A DNA stretch of 64,000 nucleotides from Trypanosoma brucei gambiense DAL972 (lineage: Eukaryota > Euglenozoa > Kinetoplastea > Trypanosomatida > Trypanosomatidae). The position numbers and the translations under genes are program-made. Shown here in pieces: positions 52,120 to 60,752 of the stretch (position 1 is its first letter; each line of letters begins with the position of its first letter). The DNA lies in the NCBI RefSeq assembly GCF_000210295.1, contig NC_026743.1:1550001-1614000 (forward strand), in the 5' to 3' direction. Below the pieces are notes generated by a model that did no database searches, was not told where the DNA came from, and worked only from the letters and a program-made list of their open reading frames with translations.

Positions 52120-54033
52120 ATGGGATTCTTCTCGTTTAAGAGCAACGAGAAACTGAAAAGTGGCGCTGATGGAAGGAATGCCACCGGAAGTGGAAGTATC
52201 AAACCGTCTGGTCCCACCGATGGCGACGGCGGATTCTCAGGTTCGTCCGGCCGTCCTGTTGCACTAACTGCAGAGGAACATCACGAGGGCGTCGACCCAC
52301 TAGGATATATGTCACACTTGCCCGTCACTGATATCATAGAGCTCTACACCAGTTTCCGCAACTCACTGCAGGAGTGCCCCGATCTTGTGCAAAAGAGGTA
52401 TTTCGTGAGCACCGTGAAGACTCTTTCCTCCCAAATGAAACTGAGAGATTTCAGTGAAAAGAGTATCAGCACACATGACGGCACAAAACTGCCGATAGTT
52501 AAGCGTGTCTTGAGGGAAGTTCCTTCCGTGCGCTCGCGGCTAGCACTTGCGTTGCAAAATTTCTGTCACGTCACCGATTGGGAGCTGGAAAATGAGGAAA
52601 TCGAGTGCGGAACTGGTCTTCTTGCCACTCTCCGTGGCGAGTCATCGCGCTTGAGGAGCGGCCATGAAGTAGATGAGGGCGAGAGTGCGGCCAGATTGAT
52701 CCCGCGTATGGATTCCTTTGATCCAACCCATATATACAACCTGGTTTCGACAACTGATAAGTTACCTTCGATGCAGGAGATGGCCGAACTGATCCGGAGG
52801 ACGAATGAGTTGCTCCTTCAGGAGGTTAACGTTGTGCTGGTGTCTGCACCATGCGTTGTGGTAGGTGACATACATGGACAGAAAAAGGATCTCATAGACA
52901 ATGTTCTTGCGGCGGGTGGGCCAATAGCCCCGTGTGGCACCGATGCGGTACCCGAGGGTAAACCTGATGATGGAGCAGCGAAACCCACAAGGCGGAATTA
53001 CTTATTTCTAGGGGATATCGTCGACCGAGGTCCAGAAAGCTTGGGTTGCCTCGCGCTTTTGTTTGCTGCTAAGCTAATGGCACCCAAAAGCGTTCATCTT
53101 CTCCGGGGGAATCACGAGAGCTCTGAGACAAACCGCAATTATGGTTTCCTGAGAGAGTGCTGGGAGCGGTACCCGATTAATAGTCCGGGGGGCGGTGGTC
53201 CTACAGCCTGTACTGGTGGTAACACCGCAATGGACTGCGTGTGGGAGCTTCAAAGTCATCCCCTGTGGGTACTGGCGAATGAGACGTTCCGCAGTCTTCC
53301 TCTTTGTGCAGTTGTGACAGGGGAGGCTGTCTCTCCTTCTGCTCTCCCCAATTGCGGCAAACACAGGGAAGCTGACCGTCAGGGCGGCCTCACTTTGTGT
53401 GCGATGCATGGTGGCCTTTCGCCTTTCATCGCCGAGAGTCTCGACGGTATTTTGGCTGTTAATCGGTTCCGTGACATTGTCGATGGTCCACTTGCGGACC
53501 TAACGTGGGCCGATCCCGTATCAGCGCTGGCTCTGTTTTCTCCTGGAAATGTAGCTGCTGCGACAACAACAGCTGGAAATGTCGGCAGTGAATTGAGCGA
53601 TACCAACAACGGTGCCCCGCCTCAACAGCAAGAAGGAAGGTTTCAACATCATCGCATGGCCGTCCAGCGCAGTGAACCCGTTCCCACAACCAGCGCGACT
53701 GTTGGCCACGTGCTAAGCTCCAGAGGCCGCGGTCACAATTTCGGTGAGGACGTAACGCTGCGGTTCCTTCGGAAGAATAAAATGGATTTTATTGTGCGTG
53801 CCCATCAGTGTGTGATGGAGGGTTATGAGTGGCAGCACCAGCGGCGGCTTTTGACGCTATTTTCCGCCCCCAATTACTGCGGCTGCGGCAACAAGGGTGC
53901 TATTCTCATCGTACACGAACGCGGAGACCCCGAGCTGGTGCAGTTTGAAGCAGCTGGTATTCAGATTTGCGGTGCCATTGCGGCAGTGAGTCCGAAACCG
54001 TCACCGGTCCCACCAAAGGAATTTTGTAGTTAA
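52120..54033 (+). CDS. PPP-family Ser/Thr protein phosphatase with N-terminal extension and insertions
   Basis: The protein has 637 residues from the ATG at 52,120. All PPP catalytic motifs are intact: GDIHG (249-253), GDIVDRG (298-304), GNHES (330-334), HGGLSP (430-435), RAHQ (560-563) and SAPNYC, so it should be an active metal-dependent phosphatase. About 245 residues precede the catalytic domain. The N-terminus MGFFSFKSNEK has glycine at position 2 and could be N-myristoylated. Three low-complexity insertions interrupt the core: Gly/Pro/Asp-rich between the first two motifs, Gly-rich near 355-375, and Gln/Asn/Ala-rich at about 475-535. It resembles kinetoplastid-specific PPP proteins related to PP1 and has no EF hands. 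Substrates unknown. It contrasts with the degenerate phosphatase at 36,079 in the same block. Confidence 0.93.
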   Translation: MGFFSFKSNEKLKSGADGRNATGSGSIKPSGPTDGDGGFSGSSGRPVALTAEEHHEGVDPLGYMSHLPVTDIIELYTSFRNSLQECPDLVQKRYFVSTVKTLSSQMKLRDFSEKSISTHDGTKLPIVKRVLREVPSVRSRLALALQNFCHVTDWELENEEIECGTGLLATLRGESSRLRSGHEVDEGESAARLIPRMDSFDPTHIYNLVSTTDKLPSMQEMAELIRRTNELLLQEVNVVLVSAPCVVVGDIHGQKKDLIDNVLAAGGPIAPCGTDAVPEGKPDDGAAKPTRRNYLFLGDIVDRGPESLGCLALLFAAKLMAPKSVHLLRGNHESSETNRNYGFLRECWERYPINSPGGGGPTACTGGNTAMDCVWELQSHPLWVLANETFRSLPLCAVVTGEAVSPSALPNCGKHREADRQGGLTLCAMHGGLSPFIAESLDGILAVNRFRDIVDGPLADLTWADPVSALALFSPGNVAAATTTAGNVGSELSDTNNGAPPQQQEGRFQHHRMAVQRSEPVPTTSATVGHVLSSRGRGHNFGEDVTLRFLRKNKMDFIVRAHQCVMEGYEWQHQRRLLTLFSAPNYCGCGNKGAILIVHERGDPELVQFEAAGIQICGAIAAVSPKPSPVPPKEFCS

Positions 54034-55946
54034 CGTATCTCAGGGTATGGGCACTAGGGCGGTGAAAAGAAAAAAGGAGAGTGGGAACGTTTAGCGCAAA
54101 GTTGAGGCATGTAGGCACTTTCTTGTTTTTCTTTACTTTTCCATATTTGTTTGCTTGACGCTGTGCTGTGCTGTGCTTCCTGTGAAGAGGAAGAAGTGTG
54201 ATGGTGTGTGCGGGTACCACCGCATCGATTTTGTAGCAATGACATATTTGAGTTATGCCCTCCTCCCTCTGTAATTACTTTTTGACTGGTGTCTACGAGA
54301 GACCCTCCAACTAACGACGACATCTGGAGGCAGGAGTGTTGCTTGGAATCCGAGCGGATACGGTATTGAAACCGAGCGACCTCGCGCGACTCGCCCGCAG
54401 CGTTTGAAATCAATGCAACAGGAACAGGCATCTTTCCTTGGAATCTAATAAGGTTGGAATGCCCATGAAATTACAAGCTTCCTCCACATTTTCTACGCGT
54501 AGCTACGCGACAGGGAGAGCTGCAGGCATTAAAGGTTGTGCCGTAAAGATAGCAGTGTTCTCGAGAGAAAGACGGAAAGGCAAAAGGGGTTTGATGCGAA
54601 GGTAAATTCTGTATTACTGTGAGTTTTGAAGTCTTCTGCACGTTTGGGAGACGGCGCCAGTTCTGGGGCTTGCAGCACCTCCAAAAACTTTCTTGCATGG
54701 GCCCCTTGAGTGTAGGGTCTCAGAAGATCTCATATTTATTTGATACAACCTTTAAATTTTTTTGTTTTGTGTATATTCCTCCATTTTTTTTTGAATCTTG
54801 GCATGCTGTTTAGTTGCTGACGGTGCAGTCCTTCACATGCGGCAGGCTCAAATCTACGCGTGTGTGCTCGTTGCAACCCTTTGCTTGTGTTGCGGTAACG
54901 CATTGTGGGGAGATGCATATGACGCCAGTGAGAGTCGTACGATTAATTTTATCATTTACTGATGCACGTTCATGGGTTCGTTGTTGTGTTCTGGGTGTAA
55001 TCGTTGGGAAGTGATGCACACAATCACACAACTCCGTCACTGAAAAAATACCTTTTGAGTCATGTACTTGACTTCGTGGGTGCATCAATTGACCTCGCCA
55101 CTGCGTTCTGCCGGCCGTTTGCCCCTCCATTTATAGGGGAAGGGGGGAAGCGCTGAGGAAGTTGAGCATTGCAACGTTGCAAAGTGCGACATTGTCCGCA
55201 AGGTGGATGAAGTTAAGCCTCCCTTCCCCCATCCGTGCTGCTTCTTGTTGTGTCCTGAATCCTTTCGAATTCGTTTCTTTTTTTTTTAATTGTTATTGTT
55301 GTTGTTGTTTTGGACCCTCCTCGTCTCAGAGGAAGGTCGAGGATGAGAGGATCGGCTGGGTGCCGCGGACATTGGTGTGTTGAATGAGACGAGCCTCTTC
55401 GTGTGAGTTGGAACAAATTGCTGCCAAGCATCGTTGTGGTACGGCCACTTAATCTCCAGGATTGTTATGGTTGTTCTATTTTTGCATTATTAGTGGAGCC
55501 TTTAGTGCATTATTTGTTTGTTTCAGCTACGGGCTTTTGGTTGGGGCAGTTTATAAAGCGTCCAGAAGGAATTAGGAAGCGCGTACTTCTCTTCTATGGC
55601 TTGCAGGCCGTGCCCCGTTTTTGTTACTAGTGGCATCTGACATTTCGATGGGGGCTACTGCATTATTTTGTTTTCTCCTTTTTCATTTTGGGGTGCTGGT
55701 GGTGAAAGCAACGATACCTAGTATTTTTTTCTAACGTCGAACTCTCTGTTCCGCAGCTCGGCGAAGCAGAATAAAATAAAATCACGAGCATGAAGTTGCT
55801 GTGCAATTGGGGTTTTAAATGGCGACAACGCAAAACACGAAGATCTTCCACTTTTCCCCCCTGACCCAGTTAATAGCGGGTTCGAGTACAGATATTAGTG
55901 TGTACACAAGTGCAAAAGCGCGCACATATTATTCTGCGGAAGCGTA
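54034..55946 (+). other. 1.9 kb intergenic, no gene recognised
   Basis: Plus strand T/G-rich, typical of UTR. It contains T runs (54,784-54,793; 55,279-55,289), a short GTT repeat near 55,290-55,309 and, at the right end, a C/T tract (55,846-55,862) with AG at 55,868-55,869 for the next gene. ORFs of 60-75 codons on the plus strand and longer ones on the minus strand match nothing. Confidence 0.5.
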
Positions 55947-56669
55947 ATGCCGCAGCTGCGGGTGGAGTATGCCAAGTCCGGACGCGCGAAGTGCTCTGCC
56001 GCATCGTGCAATAAACCGATCTCCAAGCACGAGGTGCGCGTTGGCATTGCCGTTATGTTCCAACCCGTGGGGAGCACTAGCGGTGAACCAACTCTGTCTT
56101 ACAAGTGGCGTCATGTCTGTTGTTTCACTGAGCGTCAAATAAAGAACGCTGAAGCTGAGGGTGGACTCGACGCTATTGAGGGCCTTGAGGAACTGGCGGA
56201 GGTGGATAGAGATCTTATAGCACAAATGATGCGCGGGGAGTTGATTGACCGGATGGATGTTATGGGGCGCGTTGGAGACGTCGAGAACTCGCCTGCCAGC
56301 CGTGATTCCCTAAAGGGAGAGAAGTTTTCCCATTCCGACGGGAGGGCCGCGACAAAACGCAAACGAGGTGATGGGTCCGAGTCAAGGGAGACGGGTTCTC
56401 CACCAGACCTATCAAAAAGAGGCAAGTCCAAAAAGGGTGGTGTGGTCAGCCTGACCCCCAGTCGTGACAAAGATACGAATGAGGGTGAGATATCAGATTC
56501 CACAACAGAGGAGTTTGAAGTTTCCGTTGAGGCGACGAGACCACCTTGCCCATACGGCAAGGAGTGCTTCCGCACCAGCGTGAGCCACATGGCAGAGTAT
56601 TCTCACGGGGCAGAATCCGACAGGGCGGTGCCAGCGCGGCTTCGGGCTGTTATAAGGCATTCAGTTTAA
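55947..56669 (+). CDS. PARP-type zinc finger plus PBZ zinc finger protein
   Basis: The 240-residue protein has a PARP-type zinc finger at its N-terminus: VEYAKSGRAKCSAASCNKPISKHEVRVG followed by WRHVCCF, with ligands C16, C21, H56 and C59. PARP-type fingers bind DNA breaks; spacing between the first two cysteines is four instead of the usual two. An acidic helix follows (75-105), then a Lys/Ser/Arg-rich disordered region (110-170) that could direct it to the nucleus. At the C-terminus is a perfect PBZ pattern, C201-x5-C207-x6-H214-x5-H220 with the expected Tyr-Gly and Arg; PBZ fingers bind poly(ADP-ribose). There is no catalytic ADP-ribosyltransferase domain. It thus appears to be a DNA-break/poly(ADP-ribose) reader. 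A pyrimidine tract and AG (55,868-55,869) lie upstream. Confidence 0.88.
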   Translation: MPQLRVEYAKSGRAKCSAASCNKPISKHEVRVGIAVMFQPVGSTSGEPTLSYKWRHVCCFTERQIKNAEAEGGLDAIEGLEELAEVDRDLIAQMMRGELIDRMDVMGRVGDVENSPASRDSLKGEKFSHSDGRAATKRKRGDGSESRETGSPPDLSKRGKSKKGGVVSLTPSRDKDTNEGEISDSTTEEFEVSVEATRPPCPYGKECFRTSVSHMAEYSHGAESDRAVPARLRAVIRHSV

Positions 56670-57781
56670 AAAGTTGTGTGGGGATTTATTATTACAAAGA
56701 ACGAGGGGGGAAAAAGGCTCGTGAAATACGAACCTTGCTGCGCTCTTCCTTCCTCTTCCGGGGGGGGGGGTGTCAAAAATTAAAAATAAACCTCTTTCTG
56801 TCGTTGTTAAACCTGGATATGCATGTGCTTTTACATTTTTACCAGCACCCTTTTTAGTAGTGCGGCTACCTCCCATTTACACCTCTCTTTGGTTGCTCTT
56901 TTCCCCTTCCCGCCTTCTATTAATACCTTTGTGCAACTTATATACTACCCTTCTATCAGCTCGTTTCTTGCCTGTCACAACATTTGCTTTTTTTTCAAAA
57001 AAAAAAGCAGGGGAAGGGAATGATATCAGTGTACCGCAGGCGGTGATTTGTCAGAACGCAGGGGTGCTTTAGTTGGCGGGTTATTAAGCTGCGTGTGTAC
57101 CGTATTTTTACCCTTTACAGATCTGGTGCTGCAGTCACGCTGGTTACTAGGTTCTACTGACCACAACGTATGTGCGGTATTAAACTCTACGGCGGCTGAT
57201 CAAAAGAAATTGCGGAAATCGAAAAAAGAAAAAGTGTTACGTACGCTTTCACCGCAGTGTATCGCAATCCCTAGAAGCCCGAGGCGTTTAACAGTTCGCG
57301 CCGCGATTGTGCAGCTGCCTGGCGTCGCGTCATTGGTGATTTGATTACCATCATTTTTACTTTGAAGTTAAGTTGCCTTCTTCGCCTGGTCTCTGCATGC
57401 TATCCGTCTGATTTTTGCTCCACCTCATGGTGTGGGGGGTTACCGTTAAGGGTGGTGAAGAATGCATTACTTCCCAACTTTCAGCATATGAGCCAGGTGT
57501 GTGTGTGGGTCAAACGTTGGCGTTGAAATCCGTATGTTCTGCCACCAAATGCACACTGCGAGGAGGAGTTGTATATTGTATACTTTTTCCAGAAATAATA
57601 ATTGTGCTCAATCGTCTTTCCGTATCCCCTTGGAGGTGCGTGTCGTGTGTGTCATTCGCCTAACTGTTGGTTAGCTTCTTTTTGATTAAGCAACTCCTCT
57701 GACACCACATTTGCACACACACTAAAATATGTGTATATATGCGCCCATATTTATTGGTAGCACCGAAGCAGTAAAGGCATC
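56670..57781 (+). other. Intergenic with a G11 run
   Basis: Eleven consecutive G lie at 56,760-56,770 after a C/T stretch, about 90 bases past the stop of the zinc finger gene. A short run of A at 56,998-57,006 and T/C-rich stretches follow. A pyrimidine tract (57,671-57,683) and AG (57,689-57,690) serve the DUF72 gene. No credible coding sequence. The G run is the only one of this length inside a gene block here. Confidence 0.55.
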
Positions 57782-59113
57782 ATGTCCGGGCCTGGGGTTG
57801 ATTTAACTCCAGTGGGAGCAGTTGCACCAGCGGGAGTTGTACTTCACTCCGGGCAACAGTTTGTAACACCCGGTGCTAATGGCCACGTGATACGGAACTC
57901 TCCCTATGGTTCCAAACGCCCGTTGTACGGGTGGGGTGACCTTTTTCGTCCTGGGAAGACAGCAATTGTCCCCGGGTGGTCAAATATTCACATTGGCGTA
58001 AGTTCTCTTAACGCCGTCCCAGGAGCGGACAGACGCATGAGGACGCTGATGACAAAGTACCAAAAAAAGTTTAACTGCCTCGAGCACTGCTATACTTTTC
58101 ACAATGTGGGTGATGAGGACATGTGGCGAACTTGGAGGGAACTCGCCTTGCTTCCTATGAATTCGGGACCTTCGTCGTCGCCAGCACAGTCTCCGCGCCA
58201 GAGGGATCAAGGCACATGTGTAAAGGAAAAAGCAGATACTCCCTGCAAGTATGCCTGCGGCGAGAAGAGGAGGAGAGCGAGCCAGAATGAAGTCACCACT
58301 GATGATGTTGAAGCCTCCTTCGGTTACGACGATGACGTTGACAGCTGTGCCAACTGTGGTAACCAACACTCGCCTTTTATGTACACAATAAAAGCAAATC
58401 GGTACCTCACCCATAACCGTTTGCTGGTCATGGACGATGCCACCAAGGAGCACATTACACAGTTTTTTGTTCAGCGTTGCACCTTACTGGAACATATCCT
58501 CGGTCCCGTACTGTTTCAGCTTCCCCCACACTTTCCGAAAACAGGCGAGCATGTGGCTCGCATTGAAGCAGTTGCTGCCTGTTTACCTAAAAATATTCGT
58601 GTGGCTGTTGAATTTCGTCATGTGTCGTGGTATGCTGAAGACACTCGAGAGCTCTTGCAGCGTTTGCGGTGGGCACAAGTGGTGGCACATAACCTTGACA
58701 TTTCCGCTGGCTCCGTGCATGTCGACACGGGAGTTCCTTTCATGTACGTTCGTATGCATGGCCCGCTGGGTCGCAATGTCGGGGATTATGGCCCATTGAT
58801 TCTTTCGTCGTGGGCAAAACGCATCGTCGAATTTGTGCGTTCCGACCGGGATGGTACCGATGGGAAGGTGGACGGTGCGGTCACACCGAAGCGAGAGGTT
58901 TTCTTTTTCTTTAACAATGGTGACTCCAGCGTGGGTGGCACAACCAGCTCTGTTGTGGATGCTACCTGTTTGGCAGAAAAGGTGAGAATGCTCCTGGCGA
59001 GGCAGCGCGGAGCCATCCAAGGGGTTGACTATGTCGACGTGAACAGCAGTGAGAGCAGTTGTAACGAAGACGACAGGCGTACTGTAAAGGAGACATTCAT
59101 AATAAGTGATTAG
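57782..59113 (+). CDS. DUF72 family protein
   Basis: The protein has 443 residues. It carries DUF72 landmarks: IHIGVSS near 69, KFNCLEHCYTFHNV (about 95-108), a YTIKANRYLTH stretch near 202-212, GPVLFQLPPHF near 239, VAVEFRHVSWY (about 273-283), FMYVRMHGP near 325 and VFFFFNNGDSS near 380. DUF72 proteins are predicted TIM-barrel proteins, widespread in bacteria and of uncertain activity. This one has an N-terminal extension of about 65 residues rich in Gly/Pro/Val, and an insertion of about 60 residues (about 140-198) with paired cysteines (CKYAC and CANC) that could bind metal. A bacterial-like family in a trypanosome might be an old transfer, but I cannot test this. No targeting signal is obvious. 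Confidence 0.86.
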   Translation: MSGPGVDLTPVGAVAPAGVVLHSGQQFVTPGANGHVIRNSPYGSKRPLYGWGDLFRPGKTAIVPGWSNIHIGVSSLNAVPGADRRMRTLMTKYQKKFNCLEHCYTFHNVGDEDMWRTWRELALLPMNSGPSSSPAQSPRQRDQGTCVKEKADTPCKYACGEKRRRASQNEVTTDDVEASFGYDDDVDSCANCGNQHSPFMYTIKANRYLTHNRLLVMDDATKEHITQFFVQRCTLLEHILGPVLFQLPPHFPKTGEHVARIEAVAACLPKNIRVAVEFRHVSWYAEDTRELLQRLRWAQVVAHNLDISAGSVHVDTGVPFMYVRMHGPLGRNVGDYGPLILSSWAKRIVEFVRSDRDGTDGKVDGAVTPKREVFFFFNNGDSSVGGTTSSVVDATCLAEKVRMLLARQRGAIQGVDYVDVNSSESSCNEDDRRTVKETFIISD

Positions 59114-59789
59114 TACACTTTTCTTGGGTTCAGCACACACACATATATATGGGTACATTCTTATATGCGTTTGTGCACGTATTGGCAGGGTAGAGAGGAG
59201 CACATTGTGGATCAGTGTTTGGAAGGTTTCATCTTTCTCAACTCTTCGTTGTCGTTGGTCGCTAACGTATGGAGCACCAACAGAAGGGTCTCTCAGTAGT
59301 ATACAAACAAAAAACATGTTCCCTTTCCCACATTATAGTTAGACCTTTTAGTTTATGGGCTTATTTTTGACTTTTTTTTTTTTTTGACACTTAAAAGTGC
59401 ACATAGACCTGATTTGGTTGTGTGCTAAGTGTCGCGCACCAATCACAGAACATAGTTGCTTGGTATTTCCACCCATCTTCTTGCAGTACAGCCTGAGGCG
59501 ACGTCCCTCAGCACGTATGTCGTTCCCTAACAAGTTTACACACTTGCATAAGGCGCGTGAGTTTCATATTCAGATGTGCTATTAGGCCGTGGGTTTAATT
59601 AAATAACACTTTCGATGCTTACTTGTTTGGACACTTCTCTCCTTTACATTCTGAATGTGAGCAGGGCGTACAGTAGGTGTTTTTTACCCTTTTTTTTTTT
59701 TGCGACGGAGAGAACTGCCTGCTTCTGGTATTTGCGTTAGGTGCCAGTTTCTGTAAGAGGGTCACGGAAACAAGAACGATTATCCGTCA
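59114..59789 (+). other. Intergenic: UTRs and splice signal
   Basis: T runs at about 59,371-59,385 and 59,691-59,701, the latter ending a pyrimidine tract followed by AG at 59,709-59,710, about 80 bases before the TPR gene. No gene. Confidence 0.55.
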
Positions 59790-60752
59790 ATGCGAGCTGC
59801 GAAGGAACCACCTTTGCCAGAGGATATTCGTGTTCGTCTCGACAATCTGAATGGTGGAAGCACCGCTGATGAGTGGAAGGCTGTCGGTAACGATTGCTTT
59901 TCTCGGGGCTTTTATCTTAGCGCCATCCGATGTTACACAAAAGCCCTCGATTTGGACTCTAGTAGTGCCGCGGTGTATAGCAACCGGAGTGCTGCTTATC
60001 TGAAGAGTACAATGTTTGCTGGACCGGCTCTTGCATTAAAAGACGCGGAGCACGCCGTGCGTTTGGATCCCGGGTGGTACAAGGCTCACCTCCGTGTTGC
60101 CGATGCGCAGTTTGGACGAAAGAAGTATGAGGAAGCGAAGGCCGCGTACCAAAAGGTACTGGAGCTGAACAATTCCTGTGTTGCTGCAAAGGACTCCCTG
60201 AAGCTTGTGGAGCAAGAGCTTTTTTTGCAGTTTCTTGATGATCAAAAGAAGAAAGAACGTAAAGATGAGCTAAACGGGGGTGATCAAGATGGGGTGAGCA
60301 AAGGTGATTCCTTCAGTTGGTCACACAATACTACAGGAAGCGGCAATAATGTAACGGCATCACCAACGCCAAGCAACGACAGGGCGCAAGTTGAGGTTAG
60401 TGAAAGCGAGGTCGAGCGTCACATCCGCCTGTGGACACAAGATACCGTCCTTCGCGAGGACCGCACTGGCATGCGTGCATTTGGCGCAACCATAGACGAA
60501 GCCGACAGGGAGGCGGGTGTGGAATACAAGAAAAATCTTCTGTCGAAGTTTCGCAACCGACTAGAAACTGATGAGCCACTGCGTTCCAACGTCGAGAGGA
60601 GGCTTGACCGGCAGATGCGGCTTGGTGAGAATGTTGACTACCGGAACCCTGAAAAACACCGCGCGATACTCATGCGAGGGACTGATGGTGTGGGGTTGGG
60701 CATATCAACAGACGCGTACAAATCTTATAAGTATGAGAGTACGATGTGGTGA
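59790..60752 (+). CDS. TPR protein with carboxylate-clamp residues
   Basis: The protein has 320 residues. Three tetratricopeptide repeats occupy about 26-130 (starting EWKAVGNDCFSRGFYLSAIRC), closely following the Hop/STI1 pattern. The five residues that grip the C-terminal EEVD of Hsp70/Hsp90 are present at the right spacing: K30, N34, N65, K98 and R102. A charged helix caps the repeats (about 135-158), then a Ser/Asn/Gly-rich linker (160-205). The C-terminal 110 residues (around RHIRLWTQDTVLREDRTGMRAFG and NPEKHRAILMRG) look folded but unfamiliar. It is probably a cytosolic co-chaperone or adaptor. AG at 59,709-59,710 lies upstream. TPR assignment firm; chaperone binding inferred from clamp residues. 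Confidence 0.9.
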   Translation: MRAAKEPPLPEDIRVRLDNLNGGSTADEWKAVGNDCFSRGFYLSAIRCYTKALDLDSSSAAVYSNRSAAYLKSTMFAGPALALKDAEHAVRLDPGWYKAHLRVADAQFGRKKYEEAKAAYQKVLELNNSCVAAKDSLKLVEQELFLQFLDDQKKKERKDELNGGDQDGVSKGDSFSWSHNTTGSGNNVTASPTPSNDRAQVEVSESEVERHIRLWTQDTVLREDRTGMRAFGATIDEADREAGVEYKKNLLSKFRNRLETDEPLRSNVERRLDRQMRLGENVDYRNPEKHRAILMRGTDGVGLGISTDAYKSYKYESTMW

